Assembly (NCBI GenBank): GCA_963778465.1 | Contig: CAVZUK010000002.1 | Location: 434,001-498,000 of the forward strand | Length of the DNA: 64,000 nucleotides | Direction: 5' to 3' | From: CAVZBW01 sp963778465 | Lineage (GTDB): Bacteria > Actinomycetota > Acidimicrobiia > Acidimicrobiales > RAAP-2 | In this document: positions 51,392-59,551 of the stretch, piece after piece | Layout: each line of letters opens with the position of its first letter | How positions within the stretch are numbered: position 1 is the first letter of the stretch | Program-made: the position numbers and the translations under genes | The notes under the pieces: model-generated | What the model saw: the letters and a program-made list of their open reading frames with translations, nothing else | What the model was told of the DNA's origin: nothing | Database searches by the model: none

Positions 51392-53120
51392 GTGGCGCCT
51401 GACACCGGCTTGGACCTCGTGGTACGCGGCGCGACGATCCTCGACGGCACCGGAGGCTCCGGCGTCCAGGGGGACCTGGCGGTCTCGGGCGGCGTGATCG
51501 AGGCCGTGGGCGGCCGCGTCGGCGGGCGAGGAGCGGAGGAGGTCGACGGTCGCGGCCTCGTGCTCGCGCCGGGGTTCATCGATCCGCACACCCATCTCGA
51601 CGCCAACCTGTTCTGGGATCCGGACGTGACGCCCTCGTCGAGCTTCGGGGTCACGACGGTGGTCACCGCCAACTGCGGCTACTCGCTGGCACCCCTCGAC
51701 GGCGACGCCGGGCGGCGCTACGTGGTGTCCGCCCTGAGCACGGTCGAGCAGATCCCCGAGGAGGCGATCTGGGCCGGGGTGCCCTTCGACTGGGACGATC
51801 TCGACTCCTACAGCCGCCGGTTGGACGCAGCTGTCCGTGGCGCTCAACCACGCGTTCCTCGTCGGGCACGTCCCGCTGCGGGCGGCCGCGCTCGGGGTGC
51901 CCGCGGCCCACGACCGCCCGGCCGAGCCCGGTGAGATCGAGGCGATGGGCCGGCTCCTGCGACGGGGCCTCGAGCTCGGGGCGCTCGGCTTCTCGACGGA
52001 TCAGGTGATCGGCAATCCCGGCCCCGGGGGTACGGCGCTGCCGGGGCAGATCTGCGGCGCCGACGAGCTCCTCGCGCTGGCAAGCGTGCTCCGCGACGGA
52101 CCCGGACCCGGCCTCCTCACGATGGCCAACGCGGCCCTTCTCCAGGGCCGTCCCGAGCGCGAGGCCGACCTGGCCTGGCACGAGCGGCTCGCCGAGGCCT
52201 CGGGGCGCGACGTGGTGGTCGGGCCCGTCTTCGACTCCCACGACGACCCGGGCGGTGGCCTCGCCATCATGGACCTCGTGCTCGAGGGACGCCGGACCGG
52301 GGTGAGGGTCGTCCCGCAGATCTCGACGCGGCCCTTCGAGCTCTGGACGCGCCTCGACAGCCCCGGCCTGCTCGTCCGGTCGCTGCCGACGTTGCTCGCG
52401 GCGGTGCGCGCCGGGGGCGCGGAGGGGGTCCGGGAGCTGGCCCGGGACCCGGAGCGCCGGCGGCTCCTGGCCGCCGAAGGGACGAAGATCCCCTCGACAC
52501 CCGTCTTCTCCGGCCGCTGGGACCACGTCTTCGTCCGGTACTCCCCGCACGGCGACGCCGCCGGGCGTGACCTGGCGGCGCTCTCGGCCGAGCGGGGGGT
52601 CGGTCCGACGGACGTGCTGCTCGACCTGGCGACGGCCGACGGCTTCGAGACCCAGGTGGCGACGATCATGCGCAACGGCGACGACGACCAGGTGGCGCGT
52701 CTCGTCGCGCACCCGGCGGCGATGATCGGTGCCTCCGACGCCGGCGCCCACGTGCTGGCCAACACCGACAGCTGCTACGCGGTGTGGACGCTGCAGCACT
52801 GGGTGCGGGAACGGGCCGTCCTCACCCTCGAGCAGGCCGTGGCCAAGCTGACCGGCGACCAGGCCGTGCTCCTCGGCCTCGGCGACCGGGGCTTCCTGCG
52901 GCCCGGCCTCGCTGCCGACCTCGTGCTCTTCGATCCCGATCGAGTGGGGACGACCGGCGTCCGCTTCGTGGACGACCAGCCCGGCGGCTGCCGGCGACTG
53001 GTGACCGACGCCACGGGCGTCGTGATGAGCGCGGTCAACGGGGAGGTGGCCACCCGGGAGGGCCGCCCGACCGGCTCGCGATCGGGACGCCGGCTGCGGC
53101 CGGCGGGGGTCGCGATCTGA
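51392..53120 (+). pseudogene. D-aminoacylase-like amidohydrolase, one-base frameshift
   Basis: Two reading frames together encode one protein of about 575 residues related to those at 26613 and 30032: the first holds LVVRGATILDG, HTHLDANLFW and ANCGYSLAP; the second begins LSVALNHAFLVGHVPLR and ends with GASDAGAHV, LAADLVLFDP. Near 51821-51830 one extra base (for instance the G after TTGGAC) shifts the frame; without it the join reads RRLDQLSVALNHAF, as expected. As in its relatives, the zinc histidines of D-aminoacylase are replaced. GTG at 51392 follows AGGAG. The stop is coupled to DUF2889 by TGATG. Confidence 0.8.
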
Positions 53121-54199
53121 TGCTGCTCCCCAAGGCCGCGGGGCCCCACGACCCGTTGTCCGGCACCCCGCCGCGGCGCCCGGGCTCGGTCCGGCGCACC
53201 TCGAGCATCGACTCGGCGAGGCCCTTCGGGCTGCGTGCCGACGTGCTCGTCGAGGCTCGGGCCCGGGACCTGCGCACCGGTGCCGACGGCTCGGCCGAGG
53301 TCCTCGGCGCCGCGACGCTGCGTGCCCGCATCGAGGGACCGAGCCGCCGCCTGCTCTCGCTCGAGACGACCCCCGAGGTGCCGGCCCTCGCCGCGCTGGT
53401 CGGCCTGCGCACCTCGTCCGGCTTCCGGGCGCGCCTCGACCAGGTGGCCCCCTCCGAGCGCGACGCCAACTCACTGCTGTATCTCCTGCTCGACGACCTG
53501 CCGGGCGCCTCGCTCGTCTCCGGCTACGCCATGCAGCGCGGGGAGGAGGGGCAGCGCAAGGAGGGTGGCACGTCGGCCGCCCCGCTGATCTCGGCGGGCA
53601 TGGTCCGCTCGGACATCTGCGCGGGTTGGGCGAACGACGCGACGATCATGGTCACGATCCGCGACAAGGGCGTGATCCCCACGCCGGCCGGCCCGCCGGC
53701 CCCCACGCTGGAGCCCGCCGACGACCCGATGGCCTGGCACGAGATGGACCCGTTGCCGCCCCACGGCATGCGCCGGCGACGGCGGCTCGACATCGTCGCC
53801 CCCGACGGCGACATTCGAGACGCCCGAGCCGCCGGCGATCTCGGCGGCCCGGGGCCGGTCGGAGCACGCTTCGAGCTGGACGTCCATTTCCGCGACAGCT
53901 ACGTGGACCATGCGGGGGCCGAGTCCGTGCTCCACGAGTACACGGTCCTCGGCGAGATCGACGCCGCAGAGCGGCGCGTGGCGCAGCTGGCGGCGAGCGC
54001 GCGGGTCCTGCCGTGGACGGAGTGCCCCGGTGCCGTCGCCAGCGCGGGCCGGCTTGCCGGCATGCCGCTCGCCGGTCTCCGTCCCTGGGTCCGCCAGGAG
54101 CTCGTGGGCGTGAGCACCTGCACGCACTTGAATGACACGCTGCGCTCGCTCGCGGACGTCGACGCGCTGCTGGAGCACCTCGCGGGCGCGTCGACATGA
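53120..54199 (+). CDS. DUF2889 family protein
   Basis: 359 residues. The C-terminal half has the DUF2889 pattern: RRRRRLDIVAPDG, CPGAVASAGRLAGM, and the invariant-looking STCTHLNDTLRSL end. The N-terminal half is rich in Arg/Ala with a LRADVLVEARARD segment and has no clear similarity. No function is established for the family; it recurs in catabolic clusters. The ATG overlaps the preceding stop (TGATG) and the stop overlaps the next ATG (ATGA), so it is made with the two amidohydrolases around it. Confidence 0.7.
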   Translation: MLLPKAAGPHDPLSGTPPRRPGSVRRTSSIDSARPFGLRADVLVEARARDLRTGADGSAEVLGAATLRARIEGPSRRLLSLETTPEVPALAALVGLRTSSGFRARLDQVAPSERDANSLLYLLLDDLPGASLVSGYAMQRGEEGQRKEGGTSAAPLISAGMVRSDICAGWANDATIMVTIRDKGVIPTPAGPPAPTLEPADDPMAWHEMDPLPPHGMRRRRRLDIVAPDGDIRDARAAGDLGGPGPVGARFELDVHFRDSYVDHAGAESVLHEYTVLGEIDAAERRVAQLAASARVLPWTECPGAVASAGRLAGMPLAGLRPWVRQELVGVSTCTHLNDTLRSLADVDALLEHLAGAST

Positions 54200-55581
54200 C
54201 GGTGGCGGGTCCGCTGCTGGCTCGCCGGTCGACGGACGAGTACGCACCGCTGCCGGCCACCGCTGCGGATCGCCAGGCCGAAGCCTCGGTCGCCGAGCGG
54301 GTCTCCACGGTCGCGGCCAAGCTCGGCGCGTCGGCCAGCGAGCACCTGCTGGACCGCCGGGGGACGGCCATCGCGCTGCGGGCGATCGACGCGGCGCACG
54401 GCGGCGGCTTCTACCCGATCGACGAGGCGGCCGAGTGGGACGCCGAGGCGGCCGGGTCGGCGTTCGCCCGAGGGGCGCCGGTCGTCGACGTGCAGACCCA
54501 CTTGATCGACCCGGCGCGTTGGACGCGCCCGAGCGCCGGCGCCCTCGGGGTGTTCTTGCAGATGGTCGACCACGAGCGCTGGGGCGACGGCGTGGACCCC
54601 ACCCGGATCGATGCGGGGGAGTGGGCGGCGCTGGTGTTCGGGACGAGCGAGACGCAGGTCGCCCTCCTCACGTCGACGCCGGGATCGGTGGACGACAACG
54701 TCCTCACCAATCCGCAGATCGGCGCGGCACGGGAGGTGGTCGATCGCTACGCGGGGAGCGGGCGCGTGCTCACCCACACCATCGTCCACCCGAACCTGGG
54801 CGAGGCCGAGCTCGACCAGATGGGGGAGTGGCGCCGCCGGCTCGACCCGTCGGGCTGGAAGGTGTACACGCTCTACGGACCGCCGACGCCCGCTTCCCCG
54901 ACGGGCGGTTGGTTCCTCGACGACGAGGAGGTCGGCATGCCCTTCCTCGAGCGGGTGGCCGAGCTCGGACCGAGGGTGGTGGCGACCCACAAGGGATTGG
55001 GCGGTCCGGTCCCTGGCGCCTCGGTGGCGGCCGCGTCGCCCCGCGACATCGGCCCGGCGGCGCGGGCCTTTCCCGGGATCGACTTCGTCGTGTACCACTC
55101 CGGCTACGAGCGGGACCCGGAGGGCCAGGAGGGACCCTACGAGCCGGGGAACCCGGGCGGGGGCGTCGACCGCCTGTTGGAGAGCGTGCGCGCCGCGGGC
55201 ATCGGGCCGGAGGGCAACGTCTACGCCGAGCTCGGGAGCACCTGGTACCTGATGCTGCGTAGGCCGGCCGAGGCGGCCCACGTGCTCGGCAAGCTCCTCT
55301 CCTCGCTCGGCCCCGACCGCATCGTCTGGGGCACCGACTCGGTGTGGTACGGCTCTCCGCAGCCGCTCATCGACGCCTTCCGGGCCTTCGTGATCCCCGA
55401 GTCGTTCCAGGAGCGCTTCGGCTACCCGCCGCTCACCCCGGAGGCCAAGGACAAGATCCTCAGCCACAACGCGCAACGCGTCTACGGGGTCTCCCCCGGC
55501 GCCCTCGCCACCCGCGCTCCCGACGACTGGATCGGCTCCGCCTCGGTCGAGCTCCGCCGGGCCGTCGCCTCTTCGGGCTGA
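54196..55581 (+). CDS. amidohydrolase family 2 protein with N-terminal extension
   Basis: 461 residues. About 90 N-terminal residues precede the barrel, which starts VVDVQTHLIDP; the remaining metal features are ATHKGLG, YHSGYERDP and WGTDSVWYGSP with a Trp replacing the Pro-His common in this family. It is the most divergent of the six amidohydrolase-2 proteins here and could be a distinct hydrolase. ATG overlaps the DUF2889 stop. Last gene of the 50171 operon. Confidence 0.8.
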   Translation: MTVAGPLLARRSTDEYAPLPATAADRQAEASVAERVSTVAAKLGASASEHLLDRRGTAIALRAIDAAHGGGFYPIDEAAEWDAEAAGSAFARGAPVVDVQTHLIDPARWTRPSAGALGVFLQMVDHERWGDGVDPTRIDAGEWAALVFGTSETQVALLTSTPGSVDDNVLTNPQIGAAREVVDRYAGSGRVLTHTIVHPNLGEAELDQMGEWRRRLDPSGWKVYTLYGPPTPASPTGGWFLDDEEVGMPFLERVAELGPRVVATHKGLGGPVPGASVAAASPRDIGPAARAFPGIDFVVYHSGYERDPEGQEGPYEPGNPGGGVDRLLESVRAAGIGPEGNVYAELGSTWYLMLRRPAEAAHVLGKLLSSLGPDRIVWGTDSVWYGSPQPLIDAFRAFVIPESFQERFGYPPLTPEAKDKILSHNAQRVYGVSPGALATRAPDDWIGSASVELRRAVASSG

Positions 55582-55590
55582 CCTACCCGC

Positions 55591-55610
55591 GGGGCTGCTT
55601 TGTCAGCTCC
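55591..55610. terminator. hairpin after the amidohydrolase operon
   Basis: GGGGCTG and CAGCTCC pair around CTTTGT (seven bases, one G-U) ten bases after the stop at 55581. An alternative AGCTCCT/AGGAGCT stem (55605-55611, 55623-55629) could form instead. The 136-base gap to the epoxide hydrolase stop holds no gene that I can support. Confidence 0.4.
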
Positions 55611-55717
55611 TCGTGATCACCCAGGAGCTTGCCGGGGGTGGTGCACGACACGTACGCGGTGCCCAACACCGAGTCGGCGGCGGACCGTTGGGCCGGGGCA
55701 CTTGGCCACCGCGACGA

Positions 55718-56899
55718 TCAGGCAGCCGCTCGTCTGAGCGGGCGGAAGAAGCTCCGGATGTCTTCGACCAAGAGGTCCGGCTCCTCCGCCGCAGCGAAGT
55801 GTCCACCCCTCGGCATGATCGTCCAGCGCGCCAGGTTGGTGTGGCGCTCCGCGAGGCGGCGGGGGACGAACACGAGGTCGTTCGGAAACACCGCGATGGC
55901 CGTCGGGGCCTCGATGGCGGGAGTCCGGTCGTGGACGAGACGGGTGCCTTGGCGCCAGTTCTCCCAGTAGTAGCGCATGGTGGAGCCGATGGAACCCGTG
56001 ACCCAGTAGAGCATGACGCTGGTCAGCAGCATGTCCCTCGACAGCGCGTCGTAGACGTCGCCCTGGTGGTCGCTCCAGAGGCGGCGACGCTCGAGCAGCC
56101 ACGAGGCCAGCCCGACCGGCGAGTCGTTGAGGGCGTAGGCCAGCGTCTGGGGATCTTGGGACTGGACCGCGACGTGGCTCGCGGCCGACGCCATCCGCTG
56201 CTGCATCTTCTCGAACCAGCCCTCCTCCCCGGGGCCGTAGTCGTCCGGCGAGAGGCCCGAGTAGTACGAGGCGCGCAGGAGCACCGGCAGGCTCAGGTGC
56301 ACCCCGATCATGCGCTCGGGGAACTCGTGCCCCAGCTGCGCCGAGACGCTCGCCCCCCAGTCCCCCCCGTGCGCCCCGAAGCGCTCGTGGCCGAGCACCT
56401 CGGACATCAGCCGCACCCAGAGGGCCGCGGTGGAGCGCACCGTGACCCCGGTTCGCTCGAGCGGCGTGGAGAAGGCGTACCCCGGCAGTGACGGGACCAC
56501 CACGTCGAAGGCGTCGGCGGGGTCGGCCCCGCACGAGGCCGGGTCGGCCAGCGCCTCGATCGTCTCGGCGAAGTCCCAGAAGGTCCACGGCCAGCCGTGG
56601 GTGAGCACGAGCGGCAGCGGGTCGGGCCCGGTGGCCGGTCGGTGGAGGTAGTGGAGGGGGACGCCGTCGAGCAACACGCGGTAGTGGTCGTATCGGTTCA
56701 TGGCCGCCTCCTGGGCGCGCCAGTCGTAGCCGTCGCGCCAGTAGCGGACGAGGTCCTCGAGCCACCCGCGATTGGTGCCGTAGCGCCAGTCCTGGTTGCC
56801 GGGATCGTCCGGCCACCGGGTCGCCGCGAGACGGCGGTCGAGGTCTTCGAGCACCGACTCGGGCACGGCGATCTCGAAGCGCTCGGGTTTCGGCGTCAC
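55718..56899 (-). CDS. epoxide hydrolase (alpha/beta hydrolase with EHN domain)
   Basis: 393 residues. The N-terminal EHN cap (RFEIAVPESVLEDLDRRL) precedes the alpha/beta core with the oxyanion HGWP (101-104), the nucleophilic Asp180 in HGGDWGA and the histidine in RGGHFAAAEEP. Such enzymes open epoxides by water addition. ATG at 56899 lies 34 bases after the stop of the BVMO gene on the same strand, so the two are likely co-transcribed and act in sequence on an oxygenated intermediate. Related juvenile-hormone-type epoxide hydrolases share this domain order. Confidence 0.9.
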   Translation of the reverse strand: MTPKPERFEIAVPESVLEDLDRRLAATRWPDDPGNQDWRYGTNRGWLEDLVRYWRDGYDWRAQEAAMNRYDHYRVLLDGVPLHYLHRPATGPDPLPLVLTHGWPWTFWDFAETIEALADPASCGADPADAFDVVVPSLPGYAFSTPLERTGVTVRSTAALWVRLMSEVLGHERFGAHGGDWGASVSAQLGHEFPERMIGVHLSLPVLLRASYYSGLSPDDYGPGEEGWFEKMQQRMASAASHVAVQSQDPQTLAYALNDSPVGLASWLLERRRLWSDHQGDVYDALSRDMLLTSVMLYWVTGSIGSTMRYYWENWRQGTRLVHDRTPAIEAPTAIAVFPNDLVFVPRRLAERHTNLARWTIMPRGGHFAAAEEPDLLVEDIRSFFRPLRRAAA

Positions 56900-56933
56900 G
56901 CCGAGGCCGCCGTCAGGTCCGTCGCCCGGGGCG

Positions 56934-58460
56934 TCAGCCGATCGGGACCGGCTCGGGGGCGGGCTGGCGCACCGCCACGCGGCCGTATTCCGAGGGAGGC
57001 CCGAGCACCTTCGCCATCACGCCGTAGACGAGCGCTCCGTACGGCCACTGGGTCACGATCCGCCCGGACGGCGACTTGTAGTAGTTGTTGCTGACCACCC
57101 ACGCCGTGCCGTCCATCTTGCCCTGCATCCATCGGTTGTAGCGCTCGTAGTAGGCCGGACGGACCTCGAGCGCGGTGCATCCCTCGCGGACCATGCGCCG
57201 CACCGCGTGCACGACGTGCTCGGCCTGGCGCTCGAGGCCCGAGATGATCTCGCCACCGTTCGTGTTGGGGCCGTAGAGCATGTAGAAGTTGGGGAACTCC
57301 GGCACCGTGATGCCGAGGAAGGCCTGGGGCTCGCCCGCCCAGTACTCGTGGATGGTCCGACCCTCACGGCCGATGACCTCCAGGCTGGCGAGGTAGTTGG
57401 CGGGCTGGAACCCCGTCGCCATCACGAGCACGTCGACCTCGCGCTCCACCCCCGTCGCGTCGACGATCCCCCGCTTGGTCACCGATGCCACCGCCTGGGG
57501 GACGAGCTCCACGTTGTCGCGGAGCAGGGCCGGGTAGAAGGTCGAGTTCAAGATCGGCCGCTTGCCGGGGTAGGGGTACTTCGGGGTCACCGCCTCCCGC
57601 AGGTCCGGGCGATCGGCGAACACCCGGTCGATGAAGTCGCGGCACTGACGTTCCCGCAGGGAGTTGATCTTGGTGCCGGGGCGGTGGATGGCCCCACCGA
57701 ACTGGTTCCGCTCGAGCATGTAGGCCATCCGCCACCGGCCGATGCGTCGCTGGATCGGGTTGTGGAGCTTGGTGCGCTCCTCCGGCGTGAAGTCCCGGTC
57801 GCCCTTGGGGACGACCCAGCCGGGCTCGCGCTGGAAGAGGTAGACGTGCCCCACCTCCTTGGCGATCTCCGGGATCACCTGGGTGGCCGTAGAACCCGTG
57901 CCGACCACCGCCACCCGCTTGCCGCGCAGGTCGTGCTGGTGCTCCCAGCGGAAGGTATGGAACTTGGGGCCCTCGAAGTCCTCGAGCCCCGGCCACTCGG
58001 GGTACCGGGGGTAGTTGAGCAGCCCGAGGGCGCTCACGACGACGTGCGCGCTCAGCTCCTCGCCGCCGAGCAGCCGCACCGTGTAGGCGTGACGGTCCTC
58101 GTCCCACTCGGCCTCTTCGACGGTGGTCGAGAAGCGGAAATGCGGCCGCAGGCCGTAGTCGTCGACGACCTCCTCCAGGTACCGGTGCAGCTCGGCCTGC
58201 CGGGCGTGGGTGCGGGACCAGTCATAGCCCTTGAACGAGTAGGAGTAGAGGTGCGACCAGACGTCGACCTCGGCCCCGGGGTACTGGTTGTCCCACCAGG
58301 TGCCGCCCGGCCGCTCGGACTTCTCGAAGATGGTGAAGGTGTGGACCCCCGCCCTCTTGAGCTTCACGCCGAGACCAATCCCACCGAAACCACCGCCGAC
58401 GATCGCGACGTGCGGAGTCCCCGCGGCTCCGAAGCGGCTGTTCCTGCCGACGGACTTCAC
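56934..58460 (-). CDS. flavin-dependent monooxygenase, Baeyer-Villiger type
   Basis: 508 residues. First Rossmann loop GGGFGG (22-27), FEKSERPGGTWWDNQYPG, second nucleotide loop VGTGSTATQ, and the BVMO fingerprint FEGPKFHTFRWE, where Glu replaces the final Pro/Asp of FxGxxxHxxxW(P/D). Such enzymes insert oxygen next to a ketone or oxidise heteroatoms. GTG at 58460 with TTGGGGGGA upstream; TACGCT on the same strand (58518-58523) could be its -10 box. The epoxide hydrolase follows. It is divergent from the TesB-like gene. Confidence 0.9.
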   Translation of the reverse strand: MKSVGRNSRFGAAGTPHVAIVGGGFGGIGLGVKLKRAGVHTFTIFEKSERPGGTWWDNQYPGAEVDVWSHLYSYSFKGYDWSRTHARQAELHRYLEEVVDDYGLRPHFRFSTTVEEAEWDEDRHAYTVRLLGGEELSAHVVVSALGLLNYPRYPEWPGLEDFEGPKFHTFRWEHQHDLRGKRVAVVGTGSTATQVIPEIAKEVGHVYLFQREPGWVVPKGDRDFTPEERTKLHNPIQRRIGRWRMAYMLERNQFGGAIHRPGTKINSLRERQCRDFIDRVFADRPDLREAVTPKYPYPGKRPILNSTFYPALLRDNVELVPQAVASVTKRGIVDATGVEREVDVLVMATGFQPANYLASLEVIGREGRTIHEYWAGEPQAFLGITVPEFPNFYMLYGPNTNGGEIISGLERQAEHVVHAVRRMVREGCTALEVRPAYYERYNRWMQGKMDGTAWVVSNNYYKSPSGRIVTQWPYGALVYGVMAKVLGPPSEYGRVAVRQPAPEPVPIG

Positions 58461-58629
58461 GCAATCCCCCCAACGACGACCGGCTCTACCCCGCCGCGGC
58501 CACCCCACGGCGGCTCAAGCGTACTGATTGGCGGGCACACGGGTCGCGGGGCCCTGTGCGAAGATCGCAGCCGCACCGGCCGGGCCCCTGCGGCCGAGCC
58601 ACCGCCGGTGCCCGCCCGAGGGAGGGGAA

Positions 58630-59484
58630 ATGAGCGAGCTGTCGGACCTGCTGGACGTGTTGGAGCTGGAGCCCGTGGGCGAAGGGCGCTTCCGTGCGCA
58701 GAACTTCGGGGCCGCTCCGGGAGGGGTCGTCTTCGGCGGTCAGCTCCTCGCCCAGACGATCGTGGCCGCGGCGACCGTCGACCCGACAAAGGAAGTCAAG
58801 ACGGTGCACACGGTGTTCGCCCGGGGGGGCGCCATCGACCAGCCCCTGGACATCGAGCTCGACGTCATGCACACCGGGCGCGCCCTCGGCAGCACGACGG
58901 TGACGATCCGGCAGGGCGATCGTCTCTGCACCCGCTCGATCGTGCTGCTGAGCGCGGTCGAGCCCGACCTGATCCGCCACGGCACGGACGCGCCCGACGT
59001 CGGTCCGCCGGAGCGGGCCGTGGCCTCGGCCGGCGAGGGGGACTTCTGGGAGGTGAGGGTCGTCGACGGCGTGAGCCTGAGCGACCCCGACGCGGTCGGT
59101 CCCCCCGAGCTCTACGTCTGGAGCCGCTTCCCCGGTGCCGAGGCCACGGGAGCGAAGGGCCAGGCGCTGCTCGCCTACGCCACGGACGGCTTCCTCATCG
59201 GGACCGCCATGCGCCCGCACGAGGGCATCGGGCAGTCGATGTCCCACGTGTCGATCTCGACGAGCGTGCTCGGGCACACCCTGACCTTCCACGAGCCCAT
59301 CGACGCGGCCCGCTGGTACCTGATCGCGCACGAGAGCCCGTATGCCGGGCGGGGACGCTCCTACGGTCGGGCCAACGTCTTCGACGAGCAGGGCCGCATC
59401 GTGGCGTCGTTCGTGCAGGACAACATGATCCGGTCCTACCCCGAGGGCCAGAGGCCCGCGGCGGGAGAGCGCTCCAAGTTCTGA
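58630..59484 (+). CDS. TesB-like acyl-CoA thioesterase II family protein
   Basis: 284 residues with the double-hotdog layout: GGVVFGGQLLAQTI, HTVFARGGAIDQPLDIE, VTIRQGDRL and GRSYGRANVFDEQGRIVAS. In Escherichia coli TesB the catalytic Asp lies in LDHSxWFH; here the segment is SVLGHTLTFH, with Gly215 in place of Asp. So ordinary TesB catalysis is doubtful. ATG at 58630 follows GGAGGGG. It starts a + strand series, 67 bases before the HMGS-like fusion. Confidence 0.82.
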   Translation: MSELSDLLDVLELEPVGEGRFRAQNFGAAPGGVVFGGQLLAQTIVAAATVDPTKEVKTVHTVFARGGAIDQPLDIELDVMHTGRALGSTTVTIRQGDRLCTRSIVLLSAVEPDLIRHGTDAPDVGPPERAVASAGEGDFWEVRVVDGVSLSDPDAVGPPELYVWSRFPGAEATGAKGQALLAYATDGFLIGTAMRPHEGIGQSMSHVSISTSVLGHTLTFHEPIDAARWYLIAHESPYAGRGRSYGRANVFDEQGRIVASFVQDNMIRSYPEGQRPAAGERSKF

Positions 59485-59551
59485 ATCGGCGGGTTGTCGG
59501 TATCATGACCACAGAAAACGGCGGTTTCGGGCCGCCGGGATTGGGGAGCGG

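Noticed and set aside
55613..56491. Open frame opposite the epoxide hydrolase
   Set aside because: No family motifs; the - strand enzyme is complete with its catalytic residues.
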